In this document: piece by piece, positions 44,476-52,980 of the stretch
Layout of the letters: every line of letters starts with the position of its first letter
How positions within the stretch are numbered: position 1 is the stretch's first letter
Assembly (NCBI RefSeq): GCF_947500995.1
Contig: NZ_CANMUA010000006.1
Coordinates: 186,001 to 250,000, forward strand
Reading direction: 5' to 3'
DNA length: 64,000 nt
DNA from: an uncultured Serinicoccus sp.
GTDB taxonomy: Bacteria > Actinomycetota > Actinomycetes > Actinomycetales > Dermatophilaceae
Program-made: the position numbers and the translations under genes
Notes under the pieces: model-generated
The model's input: the letters and a program-made list of their open reading frames with translations, nothing else
Told to the model about the DNA's origin: nothing
The model's database searches: none

Positions 44476-44512
44476 TGTTCATCGGAATGAACACTGTGCA
44501 CTGTAGTGAACA
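44476..44512 (-). promoter_or_regulatory. Two adjacent operator-like dyads, candidate XRE-cupin sites
   Basis: TGTTCAT/ATGAACA (44476-44482 and 44487-44493) and TGTGCACT/AGTGAACA (44495-44502 and 44505-44512) are imperfect palindromes with half-site TGTTCA, 19 bp apart centre to centre. They lie in the 168-base gap between the XRE-cupin gene and the binding-protein gene, 64 bases before the latter's start. Confidence 0.6.
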
Positions 44513-44580
44513 GCACGCACGTTGCCTAGTGTTTGCCTCGCTGTTTCCGACCTGTGAACTCTTGCCGGGACGTGACCCCC

Positions 44581-45204
44581 TCAGTACGACGGCGGCGTCA
44601 TCGCACCCACGAACACCGTGGGCCGGTCACCGTCGTTGGCGTACCAGTGCGGCACGGACGCCTCGTAGGTCAGGGAGTCACCCTCTCCGAGGCGATAGTG
44701 CTCACCACCCACGACGACCTTCAGCGACCCTTCCACCACCAGCACGCACTCCTCCCCCTCGTGCCGGAAGGGCACGCTCTCGTTGCTCCACCCGGCGGCC
44801 ACCTGGGCGCGGATCATGCCCAGCCGCCCGTTCATGCTGGGCGTGATGAGCTCATAGACCATGTCCCGTTCAGAGAGCAGGAGACGACGTCGGGACTGTG
44901 CCCTGACCAGCTCGGCCAGCTTGGGCTCCGGATCCTGGCCACCGAAGAAGTCACCCACCCGAACCCCCAGCGCGTGGGCGAGCTTGATCAGGGTGTTGTA
45001 CGAGGGGTTGCCGTGGCCGCGCTCGAGCTGGCTGAGCAGGCCCGTGCTCACCCCTGACTCCGCGGCCAGGGCGTTGAGGCTCAGCCCGGACTGCTCGCGA
45101 CGCTCACGCACGATCTGACCGAGCTGCAGCTTCGCGGACTCTTCCGAGCCGTGAGACATCCCCCCGTCGGGGCCTGACTCGTCGGCATCTGTCATCTCAT
45201 CCAT
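44581..45204 (-). CDS. XRE family regulator with cupin domain
   Basis: 207 aa from ATG 45204 (a GTG at 45213 is too close to its AGG to be likely). Helix-turn-helix at about 25-80 (SLNALAAESGVSTGLLSQLERGHGNPS), then a cupin sensor domain (FRHEGEECVLVVEGSLKVVVGGEHYRLGEGDSLTY, VPHWYAN). Family members such as PuuR- or SutR-like proteins sense small metabolites in the cupin. It is upstream of and co-directional with the peptide-ABC/hydrolase operon, whose head carries the two dyads it may bind. Confidence 0.92.
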   Translation of the reverse strand: MDEMTDADESGPDGGMSHGSEESAKLQLGQIVRERREQSGLSLNALAAESGVSTGLLSQLERGHGNPSYNTLIKLAHALGVRVGDFFGGQDPEPKLAELVRAQSRRRLLLSERDMVYELITPSMNGRLGMIRAQVAAGWSNESVPFRHEGEECVLVVEGSLKVVVGGEHYRLGEGDSLTYEASVPHWYANDGDRPTVFVGAMTPPSY

Positions 45205-45299
45205 TTGGCGCACAACCTACATGGGGCGACGAGTCGCACCTGCTGATCACCAGAGCCAGCCGCATGGATCAGCGGCCGGTTCACCCGGAAGCGGTCGCC

Positions 45300-46718
45300 C
45301 TAGTGGGCCAGCAGGACCAGACGCTCCTCCAGAAGTTCCGCGACCGCGTAGGCGACACCTTCGCGTCCCTGGCCACTGTCCTTCACCCCTCCGTAGGGCA
45401 TGTTGTCCGTCCGGAAGGCGGGTGGCAGGTTGACCAGGACGGAGCCGGCCTCGATCTCGCGGGTGCACCGCATCGCAACCCCGAGGTCTCTCGTGAAGAC
45501 CGCGGCGTTGAGCCCGAAGCGGCTCTCGTTGATGCTCCGGATACCGGCGTCCGCGTCTGGCACGGAGATGACCGAGACAACTGGGCCGAAGACCTCGTCG
45601 CAGACGACGCGCGCGGAGGCAGGGACGTCGGCCAGGATGGTAGGTCGTAGCGCCCGGCCCTCACGCGGCCCTCCGGTCACCAGACGTGCACCCGCGGACA
45701 CGGCCTCGTCCACCCATTGCTCGACCCTCTCGAGCGCGGCGGAGCTGATCAGCGGACCGACCGTCACGTCCTCTCGTGCCGGGTCACCGACACCCAGCGC
45801 CTCCGTGGCCACACGCAGCTGCTCCACGAGGGCCTCCACCTGCTCCTCATGGACGTACAACCTCTGGAGAGAGACGCACGCCTGCCCGGAGAACGCGAAG
45901 GCGGCGCTGATCACGCTGTTCACCACGAGGTCGAGGTCGGCATCGGGCATCACCAGGGCGGCCGTGTTGGACCCCAGCTCGAGGACGTGTCGCTTCCGAG
46001 GCGACCTCGCCTTGAGGTCCCACCCCACCTGGGCGGACCCGGTGAAGGTGAGCACCTCGACCCTGTCGTCCTTGATGAGCCGGCCGACCACCTCAGCCGG
46101 GTCCCCGGTGACCATGTTGAGCCGTCCGGGCGGTAGCCCGGCCTCGTGGAGGATGCGCACCAGAGCCCCGGCCGCCAGGGGGGTGCGTTCGGACGGCTTC
46201 AGCACGACCGCGCACCCGGCTGCGAGCGCGGGGCCGATCTTGTGCGCGACCAGGTTCAGCGGGAAGTTGAAGGGAGTGATGGCACCGACCACGCCGACGC
46301 CCTGCGTGAGGGTGTAGGCGGTGACGTCCTCGCCGCCCGGTACCACCGACATGTCCAGGGACTCGCCGGTGATCCGACTGGCCTCGGCGGCCGACAGGCT
46401 CAAGGTCTGCACGCAGCGCGCGACCTCGGCACGGGCCGCGGTGATGGGCTTGCCCGCCTCCCGCCGCAACAGGTCGGCCAGCTCCTCGGACCGCTCGGCC
46501 ATCAACGCGGCGGCCCGGCGCAGGGTTGCCGCACGCTCGTGCGCCGGCCAGGGTACGTCCATGGCGGTCTGGGCGGCGGTGATGGACACCGTGACCTGCT
46601 CGGGCGCGGCGACGGCATAGTGACCGACGACCTCTCCGGTCCATTTGTCGTGGACCTCCCGCGGCGTCCCCGCGCCCTCCTGCCACGCGCCGTCGAGGTA
46701 GAGCTGCTGCTCGATCAT
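45300..46718 (-). CDS. NAD(P)-dependent aldehyde dehydrogenase
   Basis: 472 aa. Rossmann strings GVVGAITPFNFPLNLVAHKIGPALAAGCAVVLKPSE and FTGSAQVGW, general base in VLELGSN, catalytic cysteine in FSGQACVSLQR, and FGPVVSV and MPYGGVKDSGQGREG at the C-terminus. It oxidises an aldehyde to a carboxylate; resemblance to glyceraldehyde or lactaldehyde dehydrogenases suggests an aldose fragment. Start overlaps the upstream dehydrogenase stop (ATGA). In the cluster it would use the aldehyde produced by the YihT-like aldolase. Confidence 0.92.
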   Translation of the reverse strand: MIEQQLYLDGAWQEGAGTPREVHDKWTGEVVGHYAVAAPEQVTVSITAAQTAMDVPWPAHERAATLRRAAALMAERSEELADLLRREAGKPITAARAEVARCVQTLSLSAAEASRITGESLDMSVVPGGEDVTAYTLTQGVGVVGAITPFNFPLNLVAHKIGPALAAGCAVVLKPSERTPLAAGALVRILHEAGLPPGRLNMVTGDPAEVVGRLIKDDRVEVLTFTGSAQVGWDLKARSPRKRHVLELGSNTAALVMPDADLDLVVNSVISAAFAFSGQACVSLQRLYVHEEQVEALVEQLRVATEALGVGDPAREDVTVGPLISSAALERVEQWVDEAVSAGARLVTGGPREGRALRPTILADVPASARVVCDEVFGPVVSVISVPDADAGIRSINESRFGLNAAVFTRDLGVAMRCTREIEAGSVLVNLPPAFRTDNMPYGGVKDSGQGREGVAYAVAELLEERLVLLAH

Positions 46719-47776
46719 GCCTGTCCTTCCAGAGTGGTGATGACCGCCGTGGTGAACTCCTCGGTCGTGGCCCGGCCACCGAGGTCCTTGGTGGCCAACC
46801 CCTCGGACAGCACGGCCTCGAAGGCGGCCTCCACCGCGTCCGCCGCCTCGGGCTGCCCGAGGTGGCGCAGCATCATGGCGCCCGACCAGATCTGACCGAC
46901 GGGGTTGGCGATGCCCTTCCCCGCGATGTCCGGCGCCGAGCCGTGGACCGGCTCGAACATCGACGGATACTCGCCCTCGGGGTTGAGGTTGGCGCTGGGA
47001 GCGACCCCGATGGACCCGGTGATCGCCCCGGCCAGGTCCGAGAGGATGTCGCCGAAGAGGTTGGAGGCGACGACCACGTCGAGCCCCTGGGGCCGCAGCA
47101 CGAACTCGGCGGCGAGGGCGTCGATGAGGACCGAGCGCCACGCCACCCCGGGGTGCTGCGCGGCGACCTCGGAGACGACCTCGTCCCAGAACGGCATCGA
47201 GTAGACGATGCCGTTGGACTTGGTGGCGCTCACGAGGGTGCCCTGGCGCTCTGTCGCGAGCCGGAACGCGTACTGGGCCGCTCGGCTGACTCCTGCCCGG
47301 GTGAAGACGGCCTCCTGGATCGCCACCTCCTCGGGGCGACCGCGGTAGAGCCGGCCACCGACCTCGGAGTACTCACCCTCGACGTTCTCCCGGACGATGA
47401 CGATGTCGAGGGGTCGCTTGTCCTCGAGCGGCGAGTGCACCTGCGGGAGGCTGCGCACCGGACGCAGGTTGATGTACTGCAGGAAGGAGCGTCGGATGAG
47501 GATGAGCAGCCCCCACAACGTCTCGGCGTCCGGTATGCCGGGGGTCCCGACTGCGCCGAGGAAGATGGCGTCGTGCTCCGCGAGCTGGTCGATCCCGTCC
47601 TCCGGCATCATGCGGCCGTGGGCACGGAAGAAGTCCGAGCCCCAGTCGAAGTCCGTCCACGACAGTCGGAACCCGAAGCGGTCGGCGGCGGTGTCCAGCA
47701 CCCTCGTGGCGGCCGGCAGGACCTCCTGCCCGATGCCGTCGCCCGCAAGCGCGGCGATGCGGTAGTGCCCGTTCAT
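46715..47776 (-). CDS. Tartrate dehydrogenase/isopropylmalate dehydrogenase-like enzyme
   Basis: 353-aa beta-hydroxyacid oxidative decarboxylase. RENVEGEYSEVGGRLY, the ATKSNGIVYSMPFWDEV, and the Mg/substrate-binding DALAAEFVLRP...SNLFGDILSDLAGAITGSIGVAPSANLNPEG are typical of the tartrate dehydrogenase / D-malate dehydrogenase branch (TtuC-like), with VIVRENVEGEYS more like this branch than LeuB. It converts a hydroxy-dicarboxylate to a keto acid with NAD. Start overlaps the alcohol dehydrogenase stop. Confidence 0.9.
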   Translation of the reverse strand: MNGHYRIAALAGDGIGQEVLPAATRVLDTAADRFGFRLSWTDFDWGSDFFRAHGRMMPEDGIDQLAEHDAIFLGAVGTPGIPDAETLWGLLILIRRSFLQYINLRPVRSLPQVHSPLEDKRPLDIVIVRENVEGEYSEVGGRLYRGRPEEVAIQEAVFTRAGVSRAAQYAFRLATERQGTLVSATKSNGIVYSMPFWDEVVSEVAAQHPGVAWRSVLIDALAAEFVLRPQGLDVVVASNLFGDILSDLAGAITGSIGVAPSANLNPEGEYPSMFEPVHGSAPDIAGKGIANPVGQIWSGAMMLRHLGQPEAADAVEAAFEAVLSEGLATKDLGGRATTEEFTTAVITTLEGQA

Positions 47777-48798
47777 GCCGGTGCCTCCGTCGGTTGCGGT
47801 CGGATGAAGATCTTGTCGGCCACGCCACCGCGTTGCGCCTCGAGCGCGTCGGGCACGCCGTCCAGGCCGAAGGACCGGGTCCTCAGCTCGTGGAGGGGCA
47901 GCCGCTGCAGCAGCGACACCGCGCGCCGGTGCGTGTAGGGGTTGAGCGCCGTGCCGAGGATGGTGAGCTCGCGCTGGTAGATGTCGTTGGGCGACAGGTC
48001 GGCCCGCTCGGCGGGGTCGCTCACGCCGAACACGAGGATGCGTCCGCCGCGGGCCGACATGCTGACAGCCTGCTCGAGCACCCGAGCGGAGCCCACCGCA
48101 TCGATCACCGCGGCGAAGCCGTCACCACCCGTGGCCGAGGCCACCTCGTGGGTCACGTCCTGGCGGGGGTCCAGGACCACGTCGGCGCCCATCCTCCGTG
48201 CCAGGTCGCGGCGCGTCTCCTGCGGGTCGAACGCCACGACGGGGTAGGCCCCGGCCAGCTTGGCGAGGGCGATCATGATGGCGCCCGCGGGTCCGGCCCC
48301 GAAGACCGCCAGCGGCAGTCCCGAGCTGGGGGCGAGGCGGTCCATGCCGTGGACGCAGCAGGCGATCGGCTCGGTCATCGCCGCGTGCTCCGCCGGCACG
48401 CCGTCCGGGACCGGGTAGGCGAGGGTCGCCGGCACCACCAGACGTTCCGCCATACCTCCGTTCAGGTGCACGCCGGGCGCCTGGCGGTCCGGGCACAGGT
48501 GCTGACGTCCGGTCTGGCACGGGGTGCAGCGCCCGCAGTACAGGTGTGGCTCCACGGTGATGAGCTGGCCGACGTCCAGCCCGTCCACCCGCTCCCCCAC
48601 GGCCAGGACCCGCGCCGCGATCTCGTGCCCGAGGACGACCGGGGGGCGGGACACGAAGTGCCCGGACACGATGTGGGTGTCCGTCCCGCAGACGCCGACC
48701 GCCTCCGGGGCCAGCAGCACGTCCTCCGGTCCTGGCCGGGGGTCAGCGATGTCCTCCAGCAGCAGGGTGCCGTCTCCGTGGTATCGAACCGCCTTCAC
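47773..48798 (-). CDS. Zinc-dependent alcohol dehydrogenase (sorbitol/threonine dehydrogenase-like)
   Basis: 341 aa. GVCGTDTHIV with the catalytic-zinc cysteine, GHEI, the structural-zinc cluster CGRCTPCQTGRQHLC, and the Rossmann GAGPAGAIMIALAKLAGA are intact. Likely oxidises a secondary alcohol such as a polyol or sugar acid. ATG 48798 overlaps the DeoR gene stop. It may form the ketose that the adjacent kinase phosphorylates, or act on a later fragment. Confidence 0.92.
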   Translation of the reverse strand: MKAVRYHGDGTLLLEDIADPRPGPEDVLLAPEAVGVCGTDTHIVSGHFVSRPPVVLGHEIAARVLAVGERVDGLDVGQLITVEPHLYCGRCTPCQTGRQHLCPDRQAPGVHLNGGMAERLVVPATLAYPVPDGVPAEHAAMTEPIACCVHGMDRLAPSSGLPLAVFGAGPAGAIMIALAKLAGAYPVVAFDPQETRRDLARRMGADVVLDPRQDVTHEVASATGGDGFAAVIDAVGSARVLEQAVSMSARGGRILVFGVSDPAERADLSPNDIYQRELTILGTALNPYTHRRAVSLLQRLPLHELRTRSFGLDGVPDALEAQRGGVADKIFIRPQPTEAPA

Positions 48799-49628
48799 TG
48801 ATCCTCCTTGCGCTCGGTGCTGGGGTCCACCAGATGCACGGTGAGCCCGTGCTGGCGGAGCATCTGCTCCGTGGTGGTGGCGATGCCGGAATCCACGACG
48901 ACGGTGTCGATGGTGTCGAGTCCGCAGACTCGGACCATGGCGCTGCCCTCGAACTTCGAGGAGTCGCAGATCAGCACCACCCGGTCAGCCACCTCGATGA
49001 GCCGTCTCTTGATCACCGCGTCGAAGTCGTTGCCGCAGTAGACCCCGCGCTCGTTGACGCTGCTGGCAGACAGGAACACGACCCGCAGCTGCAGGTCCTC
49101 CAGGCAGCGCATGGTCATGGGTCCTGAGAGGGTCTGGGCGTTCTGGTGCAGCTCGCCCCCGAGCATGATGACGCGGGTGTGCTCGTCGTCGAGGAGCGCC
49201 AGGACGTTGGGGATGGAGTTGGTGACGACCGTGGCCCGGCGCTCCGTGGGCCATACCCGTGCCAGCTCCAGTGCCGTCGTCCCCGAGTCCAGCCCGACGG
49301 CACCCTGGTCGGGCACCATCTGCGCAGCGACCAGAGCGATCGACCGCTTCTCCGCCGCCTGGCGCAGCTCTCGGGAGGTGAACTGGCTGCCGACCAGCTC
49401 GCTGGGCGGCAGTGCGCTGACGCCCCCGTGGACGCTACGGAGCGCTCCGTCCTTCTCCAGGCGCTGGACGTCCCGGCGGATCGTCATCTCGGAGACGCCG
49501 AGGAAGTGCGACAGCTCTGAGGTCGTCGCGAACCCCTGCTCCTCGACCCGGCGTTGCAGGCGTGCTCTGCGCTGCGGTGCCGAGCCGTATCTCAGGCCAT
49601 CGTCCAGGGCGTCCGCGGTGTCGCTCAT
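48795..49628 (-). CDS. DeoR/GlpR family transcriptional regulator
   Basis: 277 aa. N-terminal DeoR helix-turn-helix (GFATTSELSHFLGVSEMTIRRDVQRLEKDGALRSVHGG) and a sugar-phosphate sensor domain (ALVAAQMVPDQGAVGLDSGTTALELA, VFLSASSVNERGVYCGNDFDAVIKR). Start ATG 49628 chosen over a GTG at 49646. It lies between the aldolase gene (4-base gap) and the alcohol dehydrogenase. DeoR proteins respond to phosphorylated sugars, matching the kinase and aldolase here; the 37-bp dyad at 51498 is its likely site. Confidence 0.93.
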   Translation of the reverse strand: MSDTADALDDGLRYGSAPQRRARLQRRVEEQGFATTSELSHFLGVSEMTIRRDVQRLEKDGALRSVHGGVSALPPSELVGSQFTSRELRQAAEKRSIALVAAQMVPDQGAVGLDSGTTALELARVWPTERRATVVTNSIPNVLALLDDEHTRVIMLGGELHQNAQTLSGPMTMRCLEDLQLRVVFLSASSVNERGVYCGNDFDAVIKRRLIEVADRVVLICDSSKFEGSAMVRVCGLDTIDTVVVDSGIATTTEQMLRQHGLTVHLVDPSTERKEDQ

Positions 49629-49632
49629 CTCT

Positions 49633-50526
49633 CTAGCCTGCCGCACCCTGGTGGCCGCGGGCCGCCTTCACGATGCCCCGGAGCTCGTCCAACCGGTCGA
49701 CGGACCGCTGGCGCAGACTGGCCGAGCGGTCCGCGTCGAGCACGGTGTCGGCCCAGATGGCGCGTCCCGCGAGGAATCCATGGGCCCCACCCAGGCACGC
49801 CTGCCGCACGGCCTCGGCGAAGTCCTCGGCCTGCACCCCGTTGGACAGCACGACCCACGGGACCTGCAGCCGCGAGGTCAAGAGCTCCGCCTGCGCCTGC
49901 ACTCCCTGGGTCTCTCCGGGCGCGTAGCCGGGGACCTGGGCCTTGTAGAGATCGGCACCGACCGACAGCTCCTCGGCTGCGGCGATGACGGCCGCGTCCC
50001 GCTCACCAGCCGCGAACCCACCCTCGGGCGGCACGACGATTCCCTCCACGACCGCCGCCACGCCGGCATCCGCACACCGCTGGAGGAACGGGTCGACGAT
50101 GGCCCGGCGCTCACCCTCGGCCTCGTCCGCACGCCACATGACCAGCAGCTTCAGCGCCGCAGCGGCAGACTCCTCGATCACGCGTACGGTGACGTGCTCG
50201 TCGAACTCGGTCCGCACGACCGGCCCGCCTGCCGGCTGGTGCAGGATGTCGGCCGCGAGGATGAGCGCACACTCCGGCGCCCTCTGCAGACCAGGCTCGT
50301 CCAGGGCGTACAGACGGTCGAGCAGCACCGCCGTCGCGTGGGGCGTCAGGACGGTGCCCGCCTCGGCCTTGAAGTCCACGAGCGACGCGTCGGGCACCGA
50401 CTGGATCTCGTCGACGCCCGCGAGCATGGCTCGCAGTGACTCACGCTGGTCCAGCGCCAGCATGGCGAGGGTCCCCTCCTCGTCGCCCAGCGGTTGGAGC
50501 CGGGGGGGAAGCACGGTGGCGTTCAT
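49633..50526 (-). CDS. Class I aldolase, YihT/LacD-like
   Basis: 297 aa. The strings AMLALDQRESLR, SLVDFKAEAG, ALKLLVMWRADE, GADLYKAQVPGY and LGGAHGFLAGRAIW match, as I recall, E. coli YihT, the Schiff-base aldolase of sulfofructose-1-phosphate, and more broadly tagatose-bisphosphate aldolase LacD; lysine 195 in GADLYK is the expected Schiff-base residue. It would split a ketose-1-phosphate into dihydroxyacetone phosphate and an aldehyde. It neighbours a PfkB kinase and a DeoR regulator, as YihT does, but no sulfoquinovosidase or isomerase gene is in the window, so the substrate need not be a sulfosugar. Confidence 0.82.
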   Translation of the reverse strand: MNATVLPPRLQPLGDEEGTLAMLALDQRESLRAMLAGVDEIQSVPDASLVDFKAEAGTVLTPHATAVLLDRLYALDEPGLQRAPECALILAADILHQPAGGPVVRTEFDEHVTVRVIEESAAAALKLLVMWRADEAEGERRAIVDPFLQRCADAGVAAVVEGIVVPPEGGFAAGERDAAVIAAAEELSVGADLYKAQVPGYAPGETQGVQAQAELLTSRLQVPWVVLSNGVQAEDFAEAVRQACLGGAHGFLAGRAIWADTVLDADRSASLRQRSVDRLDELRGIVKAARGHQGAAG

Positions 50527-50535
50527 GTGAACCTC

Positions 50536-51420
50536 TCAGGTGGTGGTGGTTGGGGTCTGGTCGCTGAGTCGCCCCAGGAACTCGTCGAGTTGGGGACCGG
50601 TGGGGATGGCAGACCTGCCGTCGAGCCCCTGACAAGCCAGCGCTGCGCACGCGTTGGCACGCTCCACCGCCTCCGCGAGGGGCCGGCCCTGGATGACTCC
50701 GGCCACGAGGGCGCCATGGAAGACGTCTCCCGCCCCCAGCGTGCTGAGCGGGCCAGGCACCCGGTGCCCCGGGGTCTGGTGCAGCCGTCCGTCGACGGAG
50801 TGCCAGGCGCCAGCCGCGCCGTCCGTCACCACCACCCGGTCCGCCCCCTGGCTGCGCATGTCCTGGACGGCGGCGCCGAGGTCTCCCGGCCACAGGGTGC
50901 TGACCATCGGCCTGGACGGGACATAGAGATCGATCCCGTTCAGATCGAGGCTCGGGACCGGGTTGCCGTGGTCGAAGCTGATGAGGCTGTTGCGGCGGTG
51001 CTCTCTCGTCAAGGCCTCGTAGCCGACCTGGTCGACGTGCAACCAGCCCTCGACATCGGGGATGCGCTCGGGCGGCGGGGCGGTCCGGGCGCAGATCTGC
51101 CGTCCGGCTTCCGTCCTGTCGACGATGATCACGCTCGCCCCGCTGGGCACCTCGCGGTCTCGCGTGACGTGGGCGATGTCGACCCCCTCGCTGGTGAGGC
51201 TGTCGAGGATCAGGTCCCCCTCCGCGTCCGCACCCACCCGGCCGCAGAACCCCACGGACACCCCCAGTCTCGCGGCGGCCACCGCCGCCGTGGCTGCCGG
51301 CCCGCCGCCGGCGTGCACGATCTCCCGTGCGACGACCCGCTCGTCCGGACGAGGGGCTCGGTCCACCGACACGACGACGTCCAGGTTGGCGGCCCCGACG
51401 CACAGTAGGTCAAGCCCCAT
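50536..51420 (-). CDS. PfkB family sugar kinase
   Basis: 294 aa. The N-terminal GGGPAATAAVAAARLG glycine-rich lid region and the C-terminal catalytic STLGAGDVFHGALVAG (GAGD anion hole and base) define a PfkB ribokinase-fold kinase; the DVFHGA variant recalls sulfofructose kinase YihV and ketohexokinases. It probably phosphorylates the imported sugar after oxidation or isomerisation, before the aldolase that follows 10 bases downstream. ATG at 51420. Confidence 0.92.
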   Translation of the reverse strand: MGLDLLCVGAANLDVVVSVDRAPRPDERVVAREIVHAGGGPAATAAVAAARLGVSVGFCGRVGADAEGDLILDSLTSEGVDIAHVTRDREVPSGASVIIVDRTEAGRQICARTAPPPERIPDVEGWLHVDQVGYEALTREHRRNSLISFDHGNPVPSLDLNGIDLYVPSRPMVSTLWPGDLGAAVQDMRSQGADRVVVTDGAAGAWHSVDGRLHQTPGHRVPGPLSTLGAGDVFHGALVAGVIQGRPLAEAVERANACAALACQGLDGRSAIPTGPQLDEFLGRLSDQTPTTTT

Positions 51421-51476
51421 CTCGAAGTCCTTTCACAACGCCTGGCCCGGAGAATGACCGACCTCGCCGATCCCTC

Positions 51477-51506
51477 TTGTGCATCTTCGCACATTTATGT
51501 GAGAAT
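51477..51506 (+). promoter_or_regulatory. Possible promoter of the sugar ABC operon
   Basis: TTGTGC (51477-51482), an 18-bp spacer and GAGAAT (51501-51506) are a weak housekeeping-like promoter. A small dyad TGTGC/GCACA (51478-51482/51489-51493) sits inside it. Confidence 0.35.
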
Positions 51507-51534
51507 ACCAACACACTCTGTTGGAACACTCACA
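51498..51534. promoter_or_regulatory. 37-bp nested dyad, candidate operator between kinase and transporter
   Basis: Outer arms TGTGAG (51498-51503) and CTCACA (51529-51534), inner arms CCAAC (51508-51512) and GTTGG (51520-51524), all centred on the same base 51516, with 4-base gaps between the arms. It lies between the divergent kinase and transporter operons, next to the GAGAAT box. The DeoR regulator of the same locus is the probable binder. Confidence 0.7.
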
Positions 51535-51587
51535 GCCGAGTCACCGCCGCTGGCCCGACGACACAGCGGCCCTACCGAGGAGACACG

Positions 51588-52916
51588 ATGACGTCAACGA
51601 CGACTCGCACCACCCGCATCCTGGCGATCCTGCTTCCTGCCGCCCTGCTCACCGGAGCGTGCGGGAGCAACGACGGAGCCGGTCAGGAGAACCCGGCCGA
51701 GGCCACGGGAGAGTTCGACTGGCAGCGGTACTCGGGAACTGAGATCCGCGTCTCCTCGCTGCAGTTCCCGTGGCAGGAGGCGATCGCGGAGCGACTGCCG
51801 GAGTTCGAGGAGCTCACCGGCATCACCGTCGCCCTCGACGCGTTGCCGGAGGAGCAGTTCCGGCAGCGCCTGCAGGTCGAGATGACCTCGGGGTCGGAGG
51901 ACATCGACGTCTTCGCCACGTCCCCGCAGAACGACGCAGCACGATTCGTCCAGCTGGGGTGGTACGAGGACCTCAACCCGATGCTGTCCAACGAGAGCCT
52001 CACCAGCCCCGACTACGACTTCGCGGACTTCGGCGAGGGGCTCATCGAGTCGCAGACCTACGACGGGCAGCTCGTCTCGCTCCCCACCGTCGTCGAGACG
52101 CAGATCTTCTTCTACCGCCCCTCCGTCCTGGAGCAGTACGACCTCGAGGTGCCCGGAACCATCGACGAGCTGGAGTCGGCCGCGGCCACCATCTCCGAGG
52201 ACGGTGAGGTCATCGGCTGGGCGGCCCGAGGCAAGCGTGCGGCGGCGGTGACGCAGATCGCCTCCTTCCTCTACAACTACGGCGCGGAGTTCATCGACGA
52301 GGACGGGCAGGCTGCCTTCGACACCCCGGAAGGGGTCGAGGCCTTCCAGACCTACGGAGACCTGCTCCGCGAGTACGGCCCCGCCGGGTCGGCGAACAAC
52401 TCGTGGGAGGAGCTGCTGGCCCTCTTCCAGCAGGGCCAGATCGCCATGTGGGCGGACAACAGCGGCCAGGTGGCCTCGGTCCTCGACCCGGAGGTGTCCT
52501 CGGTCGCCGACGACGTGGAGTTCGCCCCGATGCCCGCCGGGCCCGCGGGGGACGCCCAGACCTTCTTCGGCTGGTCGGCAGCCATCTCCCCGGAGTCCCA
52601 GGAGAAGGGCGCGTCCTGGCTCTTCCTCCAGTGGGCCACCTCGCCGGAGATGGTGGAGGAGCTCCAGGTGGAGGCGGACGTCGTCGGTGGGCGTGAGTCG
52701 GCCGAGTTCGCCGACGACACCCCCGAGAGCTTCATCGACGCGTTCCAGTCGTCGCTCGCGCGCAGCCGCTCGCAGCTGCCCGGCGTCATCCCGGTGCCGG
52801 AGGTGCGCGACGCCATCGGTCAGGCCATCGTCGTCTCCATCGAGGGTGGCGATGTCGAGGCCGCGGTCTCGACGGCCGCCGAGGAGTTCAACCGCATCGT
52901 GCAGGCGCAGCAGTGA
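51588..52916 (+). CDS. Sugar ABC transporter substrate-binding lipoprotein, family 1
   Basis: 442 aa. ATG 51588 has GAGGAG upstream and gives a lipoprotein signal with lipobox TGAC near residue 25; longer frames have no signal. Extracellular solute-binding family 1 (maltose-binding-like) strings: FEELTGITVALDALPEEQFRQRL, VQLGWYEDLNPML, LPTVVETQIFFYR, LFQQGQIAMWADNSG. It heads the sugar ABC operon and is divergent from the kinase. Ligand unknown. Confidence 0.93.
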   Translation: MTSTTTRTTRILAILLPAALLTGACGSNDGAGQENPAEATGEFDWQRYSGTEIRVSSLQFPWQEAIAERLPEFEELTGITVALDALPEEQFRQRLQVEMTSGSEDIDVFATSPQNDAARFVQLGWYEDLNPMLSNESLTSPDYDFADFGEGLIESQTYDGQLVSLPTVVETQIFFYRPSVLEQYDLEVPGTIDELESAAATISEDGEVIGWAARGKRAAAVTQIASFLYNYGAEFIDEDGQAAFDTPEGVEAFQTYGDLLREYGPAGSANNSWEELLALFQQGQIAMWADNSGQVASVLDPEVSSVADDVEFAPMPAGPAGDAQTFFGWSAAISPESQEKGASWLFLQWATSPEMVEELQVEADVVGGRESAEFADDTPESFIDAFQSSLARSRSQLPGVIPVPEVRDAIGQAIVVSIEGGDVEAAVSTAAEEFNRIVQAQQ

Positions 52917-52980
52917 CCTTCGCCCACGCGCGGCCCGGCAGAGGCGGCACCACCCGGGCGGGACGAGGAGGTGGACGCAC

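Noticed and set aside
51327-51587. N-terminal extension of the sugar-binding protein from 51327
   Set aside because: It would run through the promoter and the 37-bp dyad and lacks a signal peptide; the ATG at 51588 has GAGGAG and a lipobox.
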